64,000 bases of DNA from Hermodice carunculata (GCA_964020975.1 OZ026615.1:27129139-27193138), one strand, 5' to 3'. Shown: positions 22,806 through 33,120, numbered from the stretch's first letter. Notes: generated by a model not told the origin, from the sequence alone. Numbers and translations: made by a program.

Positions 22806-23735
22806 ATGTACATTTTTTATGGGGAATTATACAACGAATGAAGGGAAGCCCCCCCCCCCCCCCAAAAAAAAAAAAAATCCACAAAATAAGTGGTCTGAAT
22901 GTTCTATCTGGATTGGATATTATATCTGGCTATATTTGAATGGATGTTATGAACTATAAAAGACACATATCAGCTGATTGTAGATTCAGCCTCACAGTCC
23001 AGCTTTTCCAGAAGAGATGTCATTCTCAACCTTGAAGTTTTCCTGGCTTAAACCCATTTCATCCAATATGGTCTTTATGGTGAAAATAGAACATCAGAAT
23101 ATTGTCCAAATTTACATCTAGCCAGGTGAAGTTGCCAAAGGCCAGGGTCAACATGTCATTCTGGACCTTGTGGAATTTACAAATAATATAAATGTTTCAT
23201 TGTGATCTTTTATTTCTATAAATTAATTTATTGTTTCTCACTTTTATTGTATGATTGCTTACAGAAAGATATTTATGACATGTAGTAATCTGCGCCTGCA
23301 ATTTTCCTTATAGAAGCATATAAAAAAAATATCTTGCAAATGAAAAGTTTTCAATATGAAAATGTGAGCTTGTTGGGGTAATTTTTTTTAAAAATATAAT
23401 GAATTTTAGAGTACAGGACCTGGGTCATTGCATACTGTGTCCGCAAAATTACTGTAAGACTTTTAAACATGGAAACTGCTGAGGCATGCAAACCCATAAA
23501 AGTCCATTTATTTTATGTAAGTACTGGAGCGGTGAAATGCCTTTTAAATTGTCAATCAAAACCCATATACAATGTACATGTACTTTGAAAAATCATTAAA
23601 CATTTCATGCATAGTGGGATAAAGGCAGGAACCCTTAGCAAAGTATTTCAACCAAACTTTTTGACAATTTGTAAATGTTACACTTTTAACATTTTATTTT
23701 CCTGTGTCCTTGCACATTTGTTTTCCATTTTTCAG

Positions 23736-23821
23736 AACTGCTACAAGAAGCATACCCTTGCACCACAAATGGGGACATCAAGCGCAAGCTGCAAGAAGTT
23801 GTGAGACCATCTGCTCAATAG
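23736..23821 (+). CDS. Possible terminal exon, 86 nt, unrecognised
   Basis: A strong splice-acceptor string (TGTTTTCCATTTTTCAG) ends at 23735. If the preceding exon supplied one base (G), the frame reads ELLQEAYPCTTNGDIKRKLQ and then EVVRPSAQ before TAG at 23819-23821. The composition looks protein-like (basic amphipathic). I cannot assign a family and no upstream partner exon was identified. It may belong to the 5-kb insert's own spliced gene or may be chance. Confidence 0.2.
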
Positions 23822-24015
23822 TGAGCAACTGCAACCAATGATAATGAATATGGATCTGAAACTCTGGACTGTACAACATTTATGCCCCCAGTTGAAGGAA
23901 GGCATATAGTGAACACTTTTTCTTTAATACTGGTGAATCTATGTATTATACATGTACCAAAATACACATGAATTATTATACAACAGCTCTGTCTTCTTGT
24001 TTTTTATTCATTATA

Positions 24016-24324
24016 CAGGGTTCATACAAGCCTTGAAAAGTTTGGAGAAGTTTGGAATTTCAGGTCATGCCTTCAAGGCCTTGAAAAGTCTTGAATTTCA
24101 CACTTGTGTCTTGAAAAGTTTGGAAAATCATATTTTGTACTCAGACTTGGGTATTTTAATCCATTTGGGACAGAAATTTAAAGTTTAGTTAAATGATGCC
24201 TGTTATTTTTGTTATGTGTTGGCGCTGATGTTACCCAAAGTTAGTTTGGAATTTTGGACGAATCAGTCTGGAAAAGTCTTGAAAAAGTCTTGAAATTTGT
24301 TGCCAGACAGGTGTATGAACCATG
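24016..24324. mobile_element. hAT-like MITE, 309 bp, inside the 5-kb insert
   Basis: The left end CAGGGTTCATACAAG and inverted right end CATGGTTCATACACC match over most positions. TTATA lies on both sides (24011-24015 and 24325-24329). The interior repeats CTTGAAAAGTTTGGA-type phrases on both sides. Ends starting CAGGGTTCATACA followed by CTTG-rich repeats resemble a widespread hAT-type miniature element. Confidence 0.65.
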
Positions 24325-24389
24325 TTATAGTTTTTAGAAGAAAAGTAATGTGAAAAGGAGGCTCTCTACAACAATAGATTTGATCTGAA

Positions 24390-25049
24390 GCCATCTCCCA
24401 ACATGTTGGGATGTAGGCCCAACGTTTTCCAACATGGGAGATGTTGGGATGTAGGCCCAAGGTTTCCCAGCATGTTGGGGGGATGTCGGGGTATTGGTCC
24501 AACTTCTCCCAACATGCTAATAGATGTTGGGATGTAGGCCCAATGTTTCCCAACATGTTGGGAGATGTTGGGTTATAGCTCTGGACAACATTTCCCAACA
24601 TGTTGGGGGGACGTTGGGATATTGGTCCAACTTCTCCCAACATGCTAGCTGAGAGACCGCATGATACTGTGGAGACCTGACTACATTATGCAACTACAGG
24701 AGTCCGACATCATCCCAACATGTTGGGAAATGCTGGACTATAGGGCTTCCTCCTATTAGTCTCCCAACATCTCCCAATGTTACTCCAACATCTCCCAACA
24801 TTACTCTAACTTTTCCCGACATTACTCCTACATCATCCCAACGTACTCCAACATGTCCCAACAAAATTTTACCCCTGCATTCAGGCACCTCCTTCTTGTT
24901 AATTTGCTAAGTAAATGTTGGGATTTTACCAAATCCCAATGTCATCCCAACGTCTGTATCCCAACATTACCCATTGTCTCCCAACATAGTAAGTCCAACA
25001 TGATCCCAACATTATCCCAATATAATCCCGACATTAAGTTTTGTAAGGG
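24390..25049 (-). repeat. Right arm: TCCCAACAT repeats with 14-bp palindromes
   Basis: Inverted counterpart of the left arm. Its inner half is made of ~60-bp units, and the perfect palindrome CCCAACATGTTGGG occurs at 24397-24410, 24549-24562, 24594-24607 and 24714-24727. The outer half carries ATCCCAACAT/CTCCCAACAT repeats ending in TTAAGTTTTGTAAGGG. Open frames here are repeat by-products. Confidence 0.7.
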
Positions 25050-25509
25050 TGTTGCTAACCTTTCCGTGCTAGAGTTACGCTGATATTAAAACATTTGTTT
25101 TAATATCGGAGAGACCGTCAAATTTTTACCCTGAAACTATAACTTTACATTTCTCCTGACCCCATACAGGGCATCCAGGTGAAAATCATTCACCTGAATC
25201 TTTTAGCCCAACATAATTTGCAGCACCTTACCCTGGCTGGTGTCAGATGATCACCTATCCATATTTGGATGGTTCACAGATTCAAAAAATTCTGTTGAAT
25301 CCTTCCGCTGTGGCAACAATACCACAGTGATGCACGTTGCTCTTTCACGTAATAACACTCACGCGTACTACGTGACAACAGCAAAGTTATGCCTGCATAC
25401 ATAAAAAGGGCCTCTTGATGGTTTCCCCCATTGCCTGATGAGATCAATTTAGATCAAAACTGGTCGCAATCTTTCCTCCAGCTATCAAGGCACTAGTCTT
25501 GTCATATAC
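25050..25509. other. 460-bp tail of the 5-kb insert, nothing coding
   Basis: It contains a perfect hairpin GATATTAAAAC/GTTTTAATATC (25082-25092 and 25097-25107) and a CpG-containing stretch TTTCACGTAATAAC...CTACGTGACAAC. No gene recognised. Confidence 0.4.
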
Positions 25510-25929
25510 GCTGGTCTTAAATTAGCTTCTGGTTCATCATAAGATGCATCTTTCACAAAAATTTGGTAGAGCTGTGGCCAGTATTTTTTGAGATATGGCG
25601 GTAATATCATCAGGCTTCACGCCACTTAGATGGCTTTCAAATAAATATATTAAAAGTTTCATAAAAAGTTTTAATATGATCAGAGGAAGCTGGTTTTAAA
25701 TAGGGTTTTGGTCCATCATAAGATACATCTCTGACAAAAATTTGCTAAAGCTACACTCAACATTTTTTTTAAATTGTCAGGGTTAACCCCATACATTTAA
25801 AGTTTTAAAAGAGGAAGCTGGTTTTCAATAGGAACCTGGTCCAGCAGAAGGTCCTTCTGTGACAGAAATTTGCTACAACTATGTGGTACATTTTTTGAAA
25901 TATTGCAGTAACATTGACAAGACAGATGG
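25510..25929 (+). repeat. R1 repeat copy C, part 4
   Basis: It resumes R1 at GCTGGTCTTAAATTAG and TTCATCATAAGATGCATC and runs through the last blocks to AAGACAGATGG. The hairpin tail present in copies A and D is missing. Confidence 0.75.
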
Positions 25930-26299
25930 ACATCTCCTTTGAAACTTAAAAGCTTCATACACTATTCCACCATACCAACACTAATATAAAGAGGTAAATA
26001 GTAATACAACTTTTAGCACCATAAAGTTGACTAGAGGTGTTATGAGGTAAAGTGTACTAAGGTATTAGCTGGAAGCCACCTCTTCCACTATACTGGATGA
26101 AGATTGAAAAGAAAGTAATCCTGCAAAAAGTGAGTATGATCATAGTTTTCTGACTTAAGACGGACTAGAGAAAATTCTCTAGGTGGGTTACGTATACTTT
26201 ACCCTGGGTATTTTCCCCCTTACCACTCTAAACACTTTGAGGACTATACTTTGTCATTTCGAACTCCATCTTGACACAATTTGACTAATGTTCTTGATT
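25930..26299. other. No gene seen
   Basis: Spacer between R1 copy C and the reverse-transcriptase remnant. Confidence 0.5.
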
Positions 26300-27290
26300 A
26301 GTCTTGTTATTTAGGTATTTGGTCATATCTCTGGAAACATTTCAACAGAGTTTTGTGTAGTTGTAGTTTTTTGAAACCTTTGTGTTGTAATTTATGCAAC
26401 AAAGCTCTAACCCCATTAACAAAATCGCTAACAAGTATGGTGTTTCTAGCAATGTGTATGACTTGTCCAATACAAACTCCATATGCTTGTTTCTCTGGAA
26501 TGTTTCCTGTCAGGTCAGGGTAGGAGATAATATCAAATTTGAAGTGGTCTCTCTTGTCAAATATTTTTGTTACATACTGGTTGTTCTTTATTTCTATATC
26601 CAGAGCAAGGAAAGTAGTTTTTGTATCACTTTCATTTTCCATATTTAATATTAGTTCTTTGGGATATATGTTTTTTCAATTCCCCTTTATTTCATCTCCA
26701 TTGTTTAAAGCGCACAGGTCATCTATAAATCTTCTTGTGTGAGAATAGGATCTTCTTGCAGCTGTAAAGTTTGTTTTTGGCAATTCCCCCATCCATTTTG
26801 ATTCATAAAAATATAAATAAAGGTTGGCAATATATGGGGCTGGATCTGTTCCCATTAGTATGCCTACTATTTGTTGATAGACTGTAGTTCCAAAGCATAA
26901 GTATGCATAGTTGATAATGTATTCTATCATTTGAGCACACTCTTGCTTTGTGTAAGATATTCCTTTGTTCTTACCTTAATCAAATTTAGCCTCAGCACCA
27001 GATATCTTAATATCCTGACATGTGCCACCTTTGAACGCTTTATCCAACATTGAAATTAACACGTTGTTTAAGTCTGTCAAGTTGATCTTAAATTTGTATA
27101 CAATGTTGAGAAATCAAAAGTTTGAATTGATTTGGCACCATTCTTTTTGTTGATTTTGTCAGTGTCTAGTAGAATATCACTTGTGCTATCTGTGATCAAC
27201 ATTCTGTTCACTCCCGTGTACATTTTCACTTTTTTGCAGTATTTAGTATGTGAATTTTTGACAGACAGATGCACCTAGTATGATACATGT
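26300..27290 (-). mobile_element. Broken reverse transcriptase, non-LTR or Penelope-like
   Basis: Minus-strand segments carry reverse-transcriptase landmarks in the expected order: FDFSTLYTNL (palm start, near 27090), GILMGTDPAPYIANLYLY (near 26830), RRFIDDLCALNN, a version of the Y/F-x-DD catalytic box (near 26710), and YPDLTGNIPEKQAYGVC (near 26480). This spelling is that of a reverse transcriptase common in marine invertebrate genomes. I cannot settle whether it is Penelope-like or another non-LTR class. The copy is broken in several places and lacks an endonuclease. It looks old. Confidence 0.65.
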
Positions 27291-27452
27291 AGAAAAACAT
27301 GACCCATATTCATAAATTTCAAACCAAACAATGACAGCACAGACATACCCGGGTTACCAAAGCATCAACATGAATATTCCAATTCCAATGTGAAAAAACA
27401 AATTCCACTACTGACTTGAGACAGGCAGTCACGCATAAAAGGCAACTGGTGG
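27278..27452 (+). repeat. ~175-bp direct repeat, copy 1
   Basis: It starts TATGATACATGTAGAAAA and ends AAAGGCAACTGGTGG. A second copy is at 27690-27867. It abuts the reverse-transcriptase remnant. Confidence 0.75.
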
Positions 27453-27689
27453 TTTTAAACCGGTCCTATCAACCTTTGAAATATTCTTCATTAAAGACAG
27501 ACTATAGTGTTTCCATAATGTATAGGCCCAACCACTCAAAATCCAAATTTTATCACTTCTGCCAAAATTAAAAGTGAATTGGTAGGCCTATCACTTTTTT
27601 GGTTCTTCTGACTAGTTCATTAGCTGAGTTTACAGCAAAAGTAGAAAGCAGGAATACATACAGACGGACAGACAGACGGACCTCTCTGG

Positions 27690-27867
27690 TATGATACATT
27701 TATGCAGAAAAACATGACCCATACTCATAAATATCAAACCCTACAATGACAGCAAAGAGATTCCAGAGTTACCCAAGCATCAACATTCATCTTCCAATGC
27801 CAATGTGAAGAAACAAATTTCACTCCTGACTTATGACATGCAGTCACCCACAAAAGGCAACTGGTGG
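27690..27867 (+). repeat. ~178-bp direct repeat, copy 2
   Basis: It matches 27278-27452 throughout, with scattered substitutions. It is preceded by a GACAGACGGACAGACAG stretch and followed directly by an R1-type tail. Confidence 0.75.
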
Positions 27868-27931
27868 ACGGATGGACAACGAAGGGGACAACAATACCCT
27901 CCTGTACTTTATGTGCTGAGAGTAATAAAGC
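27868..27931 (+). repeat. R1-type hairpin tail
   Basis: GGATGGACAACGAAGGGGAC, ACAATACCCTCCTG, TACTTTATGTGCTGAG and AGTAATAAAG match the end of R1 copies A and D, although the body before it is a different repeat. The tail is thus shared between families. Confidence 0.7.
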
Positions 27932-28152
27932 TACATATCAGGGTGTTCCTGAACTAGGTTGGTGTGTGTGTGTGTGTTTAGAAAAGATAAATTTACTCAC
28001 CCTCAGTGCCATACATGTTGCAATATTCTTTTAAGGACACAAACAAACATCTCCTTGAAGCACGGAAAAATGATTTGCCATGAAAATTACTCACCTGAAA
28101 AATATGAAATAAAGAAAACACCATATTAGTTACTGTAAAAATTATCATTTAA

Positions 28153-28382
28153 CTCTCACATTACTGCTGTTACTCAAACTGAGTCAATAGCTTTCTTCAT
28201 GTTTTGGGTGTTCCCAAACTGGCAAGCTGTTGACTCTGACCTGAACACTTCTTGCTCTCTATCTCTCTCTCTGGAAATGCATGCATGCTGGTACCTTAAG
28301 GTATTTTGGTGAAGAATGCGAATCTAATGTCATTATGATAATACAGATGAGCATGACATTCTTGTGATTGGCACTGAAACAG
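28153..28382. mobile_element. TTAA-type MITE, 230 bp
   Basis: Left flank TTAA (28149-28152), right flank TTCA (28383-28386). The right end GGCACTGAAACAG and the internal GAGTCAATAGCTTTC and GGCAAGCTGTTGAC match the 5371-5624 element. It is the same family, more diverged. Confidence 0.6.
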
Positions 28383-28414
28383 TTCAAGAAACATAAATGT
28401 GATTAATGTATTAA

Positions 28415-28648
28415 CCTTTCCCACTCAAATTGCCCAAAAGTGCCTCGAGGTAAATTGTTGTCTACCTTCAAGGTTTTACTAAATTTCTCGTGACTCAACA
28501 ATATTTTTTTACTGAGATTTATAGGTACATGTAAGATCATTCATGATGGCCCACCCTAGGTCAATAGCTATCCCTGGAGCTGGTTGGGCTCATTACATCC
28601 AACCAGTACCAAGGAAAGCTATTGACTCTTTCATAGTCTGACCAGGTA
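28415..28648 (+). mobile_element. TTAA-flanked MITE, 234 bp (family T2, copy 1)
   Basis: TTAA at 28411-28414 and 28649-28652. The ends are CCTTTCCCACTCAAA and TCTGACCAGGTA. The interior carries an inverted motif, TCAATAGCTAT and CAAGGAAAGCTATTGA. Other copies: 51136-51370 and, inverted, 52812-53033. Confidence 0.75.
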
Positions 28649-29188
28649 TTAATTTTAGAATACATGTGCATGTGAAACAATAAATGTTATCAACAGAGTT
28701 CATTCAAGCTATTCCATGGTTATGCAAAAAATGTGCACCACAGGACACTTCACTGAAGTATCAGCTTCGTGTGATAATGATCTGCAATAGTAATAAAATG
28801 AAGCAACAACATCTACATGTATCAGTATATAAGCAATCACTCATATACATGCAAATAAATTTCAAAGTTCCGTGACATAAATATCCCTCCTGAATCTAAA
28901 TGGATCAAAATATTTACCTTCTACCGTACTTTTAATGAGAGAACTCAAACTTTTTTTCCACCACGTCAAAATGAATATTTTCCCTTTCAAGTACTCCACC
29001 CACTTTAATTTTCTGGGACACAAAATGTCAAAATAAAAAAAAAAGTTACCATAAGCAGTATGAAAATGCCAATACAATACTCACATCTTACATTTCTATG
29101 CCTGAGTATTAGTCTTAAATTCTTAAAATTTCCTAAACACCCACAGTTCTACATTGTGAATATAGGAAAAATACTGTAACCATCTTAA

Positions 29189-29415
29189 TCCTAGAATTAC
29201 ATGTAAGACTGAGTAAACAGCTTTTCCTAATGAAGATCAGTTTCTCAATCTCTGCTTAGAAAGGCTACTGACCCAGGATAGGCATTTCTGATACATGTAC
29301 CTTCCACCAATAGCGTTCCCACAAAATGTTTTCAATTATTGTAAAATTAATTAAAAACTTTGACGCCAACATATTTGACATTAAGATACTTCTTGCTGCT
29401 CTGCAGGGGAAAGGG
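29189..29415. mobile_element. TTAA-type MITE, ~227 bp
   Basis: Left flank TTAA (29185-29188), right flank TTAT. The right end GCAGGGGAAAGGG resembles the terminus of the 2346-2533 element. The interior has AAACAGCTTTTCC and GAAAGGCTACTGACC, relatives of the family-T2 motif. Confidence 0.5.
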
Positions 29416-29499
29416 TTATCATCAAATTAGAACAAAGTAATTTCTGGGACTGTAACCAAGCTAGAAGGATTTCCCTGTCTGTCTTGTTGCATCATGAGG

Positions 29500-29740
29500 T
29501 GATGTTGTCTACGGAAGTGCCCCACCAATACTATCAATAACTTGCAAGACGCATATTGCGTAAGGATGTAATTAATGAGATGCTCTTTGGCACGACTCTA
29601 ATATTCCCTCCTGCAAATAACAGTCTGATTACACAAAGGAATTTCCAATGGGTATATGAGAGCTCATTGCACAATACCACTTGCTAGTCAAAATTGAAAG
29701 GCATCAGATCTGTCAATGCAAGCTGTCTACTTATATATAG
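29500..29740. promoter_or_regulatory. Enhancer-like block with mixed factor motifs
   Basis: A C/EBP-like ATTGCGTAAG lies at 29555-29564, a homeodomain pair TAATTAATGAG at 29569-29579, ACACAAAGG (SOX/TCF-like) at 29631-29639, the palindromic GGAATTTCC (NF-kB-like) at 29638-29646 and TGTCAATGCA (TALE-like) at 29711-29720. No transposon was recognised in the stretch. Regulatory function is an inference from motif density. Confidence 0.3.
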
Positions 29741-30046
29741 GAAGTAGGAATCTTATTGCTTGAAAGATTTATTCTAAATGCAGAAACTTTGTAATGAAAA
29801 CAACTTTTAAAGAATTTTGTTCTTCACACGCATGCATATATGGTCACAAATGCTGAAGTTGGAACCCTAATAAAGCCAACCCAATGCAAGAGACTTGTCT
29901 CTGGTTCTCAACCATACCAATGATCCATGATTGGTTTTTCAAGGGCTACGGTATGTGTTGACATGTCTATGGGAAATGCATATGAAAATATCCCTTGCTG
30001 CTTATCTAGAAGAGTGGCTGTGTTAGAGGTGGCAGCAGGTCTCTCT

Positions 30047-30638
30047 CTTCAGACAATACCCCACTGCCAATAAGACATATTGGCTTCAGACAATACCCCA
30101 CTGCCAATAAGACATATTGGCTTCAGACAATACCCCACTGCCAATAAGATATATTGGCTTCAGACAATACCCCACTGCCAATAAGATATATTGGCTTCAG
30201 ACAATACCCCACTGCCAATAAGACATATTGGCTTCAGACAATACCCCACTGCCAATAAGATATATTGGCTTCAGACAATACCCCACTGCCAATAAGATAT
30301 ATTGGCTTCAGACAATACCCCACTGCCAATAAGACATATTGGCTTCAGACAATACCCCACTGCCAATAAGACATATTGGCTTCAGACAATACCCCACTGC
30401 CAATAAGATATATTGGCTTCAGACAATACCCCACTGCCAATAAGATATATTGGCTTCAGACAATACCCCACCGCCAATAAGACATATTGGCTTCAGACAA
30501 TACCCCACCGCCTATAAGACATATTGGCTTCAGACAATACCCCACCGCCTATAAGACATATTGGCTTCAGACAATACCCCACCGCCTATAAGACATATTG
30601 GCTTCAGACAATACCCCACCGCCTATAAGACATATTGG
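30047..30638. repeat. 37-bp minisatellite, exactly 16 units
   Basis: Unit: CTTCAGACAATACCCCACTG followed by CCAATAAGACATATTGG. Boundaries are exact: 592 bp with no length variation. Each unit contains a hairpin CCAATA/TATTGG with a 5-base loop. Variants are GACAT versus GATAT; in units 12-16 ACCGCC replaces ACTGCC, and in units 13-16 CCTATAAG replaces CCAATAAG. The C/T pattern over units 1-16 is CCTTCTTCCTTCCCCC. Confidence 0.97.
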
Positions 30639-31326
30639 CTTTCATGGGCTGTCCCAGCACCTTGGGTGCTAAAGAAATTCTACTCAACTCAACTAACAGC
30701 ATCACGTGTGATTTTTTTCTTTTAAATTTATGTTTTCAATTATGTACAAACTGGTATGGCATTTCCATGCTATCGGGAACAATCTAATGCCTAGGTGTTA
30801 ATCTAGACAAGGTTAATTAATAAGAGGTCTACTCCACTTTTTCTAATGTATTGCAAATGAAACGTATAAAACCACTGATGATGGAAAAAATGAAAGCCAC
30901 ATGCAAAAGTGTCTTTAAAAAACATTTCCAATTACATGCAACATTTAGGAAAATATTATTCAACTGAAATTTTAATCAAAACTAGCTTTTACAAAACTAA
31001 TGCTAAATCAATAATGTGCCAGCTGTGAGACTAATAAAGTGTTTTCAAACCTTTTTCCTTATCAAACAAAGTCTAAAAGGAACTTACAGCTTACATAGTA
31101 AAATGACCAAAACATCTTTAAAAAAAATGAACTTGCTTGGATTGGATAAATACATGTATTTTGGAATTGGTTTGATTCAAACCAATTCCCAACCTGCTGC
31201 TCACAGAGCCTTAATAACTTGGCAGTGAATGACATAACCCTGTGCAGTTCCCATCCGTATGTTATGGACCTGCACAAGCCAAACGGGAAAAGCAATCAGC
31301 TTCAAGCTTCTGAAACTCTATGAGCC
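30639..31326. other. No gene seen
   Basis: Spacer. Just after the minisatellite is a phrase ending CAGCACCTTGGGTGCTAAAG, which holds a short hairpin (GCACC...GGTGC). Confidence 0.45.
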
Positions 31327-31330
31327 TTAA

Positions 31331-31432
31331 CCTTTTCCCCCTTAAACTGGCCAAAACCGGCTGGTGGTCAAATGTCGTCAGCTTCAGTGTTTTCAACTAA
31401 TTTCAATGGTAATGAAAACCAATTTGACTAAG
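31331..31432. mobile_element. Fragment of the 2346-type TTAA MITE
   Basis: TTAA (31327-31330), then CCTTTTCCCCC and CAAAACCGGCTGGTGGTC, matching the complement of 2440-2533. The other end is missing. Confidence 0.65.
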
Positions 31433-31894
31433 AATTGTAGGTGAGCCCTATCAAGATCACATTTCCCAGAGTGATATCACCCAGCATCAACCATCTACAC
31501 CTACGTGTATATTCCCATATCAGTCCAAAATCAGAATGTGTAGAACCTGTCACGAAAACAGTGGGAATGAAAATAGCCAAATAGGTTGATAGCACCTCAC
31601 TAAAACCCATGTATCCATGTGTTAATTAAATACCTCTTTAATTACTTTAATGATCTGCTGAGCCCTGAAAGGCTGCTAGGTTGCTGGTATACAAGAATTT
31701 GCCATGTTGATACAACCTGACAACATGCTGACAGCAGAGGATGAATTCTGATTGCATTATGTGTCCAAGAATCCCAGGGAAAGCATGGACACAGAACTCT
31801 AGTCTAGGTGTTCAGCAGGCGATACACACTGCATCTTAGTAATATTGATGGCAATGATTCATTTTTTTTTTCAAACAAGGACAAAGGATGTGTA

Positions 31895-32215
31895 CACAAG
31901 GGTGGATCCAGAAATATTGTTTGCAGGGGTGGTAAAAATGTGGGCCGGGGATCTGGGGCCAAGCTCCCAGAAGCTCCTGAATTTTAGTCTTTTCACACCT
32001 TCTAGTCTCCCTTTCTGGCAGCAAAAAGCCACATTTTCAACGTATTCTTCTGTAAATTTGTATAAAACTTTAATATGGTCCATGGGGGGGGGGGGGGGGG
32101 GGAGGGTAGGTGTAGTGGGTGGGTTTGGAACACAAGGAAATTTATGGGTTTTGTAGGGGGTAGGTGGGCTGCTGGTGCACCCTCTGCAACCCCTCTGGGA
32201 CCATGCCTCAGGGGT
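31895..32215. mobile_element. Probable MITE with 19-base G run
   Basis: The left phrase AGGGTGGATCCAGAAAT and right phrase CCTCTGGGACCATGCC are imperfect inverted repeats, as in a common hAT-type miniature element whose ends read GGGCGGATCCAG. The interior holds G19 (32084-32102). Ends are approximate and no target duplication was verified. Confidence 0.4.
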
Positions 32216-32989
32216 AAATGTACATCAGCTTCAATTACCATCAGGCACTCAGTTTCTCATAAGCAACCTGTGAAAGTTGTGTTTGTAACAAAGACTGGCT
32301 GCAGAATTATGCTTGTCTCATAAGCCTTATACATGTCCTGAGCACCTAAACTTTGGCCTCACTTGTACATACATGGATAACCAAAAAGACCCCAAGTGCA
32401 CGAGAAGTAAATGAATCATTTACTGTGAGATCCTAATGAAAACTAATACAGTTTGTACATGTAAAGGGCTAACTCACGTAAGAAGTGTACATGTATATGT
32501 AGCTACATTGTAGATTCATGTCTGAGTTACCATACACAGTAGCCACACCATGCACCTTTATTATGCTCGCTTAAGGTTATATAAGGGGCTGAGAAGTAAT
32601 TGAAAATATTGTTTGCATCTGGGTTTCCCACCCAAACAAATAAAAATAAAAAACAAATAAAAAAACAAACAAACAAACAAAAGTAAACATTAGCATGTCA
32701 AAGTTCTTTGGAAAATTTGGAAATTCAACATTCAATTTGAATGTTCATTTGCTACATAAAATGTCACCACAAGATGGTTTACATATTTCGCTCAAATAAT
32801 CTCTACATAAAGTGTATGCCAAATTGGTGTAACATACTGTTCACTTATGATATTAAAAACTTAATTGGACTGATTTTTTTGTTCAGCTGAGTGATCACTC
32901 TCTCAGAGTTGAATTGAGATCAATATTACATGTAATTGTACATGTATGACACACATGTACATATAGTAAGTTGCAATCATATTATGTTA
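32216..32989. other. No gene seen
   Basis: AT-rich, with an A-rich simple repeat near 32635-32680 and several TACATGTA motifs. Confidence 0.5.
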
Positions 32990-32993
32990 TTAA

Positions 32994-33116
32994 TCAGTAG
33001 TTTTCATATTGGTCCAGTTCAGGTCCGAGGTCAGCCATATTGGCTTGAGGCCGCAGGCTGAAGGCCAACGTGGCTGACCAAGGATCTGTACACTGGGCCA
33101 ATATGAAAACTACTGA
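32994..33116. mobile_element. Double-hairpin TTAA MITE, copy 2 (123 bp)
   Basis: Left flank TTAA (32990-32993), right flank TGAA (33117-33120). Ends TCAGTAGTTTTCATATTGG and CCAATATGAAAACTACTGA pair. An inner hairpin GGTCAGCCATATTGGC / GCCAACGTGGCTGACC is also present. Same plan and length as 2925-3049. Confidence 0.75.
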
Positions 33117-33120
33117 TGAA

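Larger units (their letters stand above)
20443..25509. mobile_element. ~5.07-kb insertion with long inverted repetitive arms
   Basis: The insert sits in R1, bounded by a 16-bp duplication (20427-20442 and 25510-25525, one mismatch). Both copies share an extra T not in other R1 copies. Within it, CCCTTACAAAACT at 20456 faces AGTTTTGTAAGGG ending at about 25049. From these points inward run arms of degenerate TGTTGGGATCATG repeats (20456-21130, and inverted 24390-25049), as in foldback-like elements. A further ~460 bp (25050-25509) lies outside the right arm, so the insert may be composite. There is no transposase I recognise. A Polinton is rejected on size and content. Confidence 0.55.

Noticed and set aside
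24263-24643. 126-residue frame rich in MLG and ISQ/TSQ repeats
   Set aside because: It is a read-through of the CCCAACATGTTGGG repeat arm.
20443-25509. Polinton or other large virus-like element
   Set aside because: Only ~5 kb, no recognisable polymerase, integrase or capsid segment, and arms made of short tandem repeats.
30047-30638. CRISPR-like array
   Set aside because: Units are back to back with no unique spacers, and the genome is eukaryotic; it is a minisatellite.
31845-32323. Overlapping Gly- or Pro-rich frames
   Set aside because: Produced by the 19-base G run inside a MITE-like repeat.
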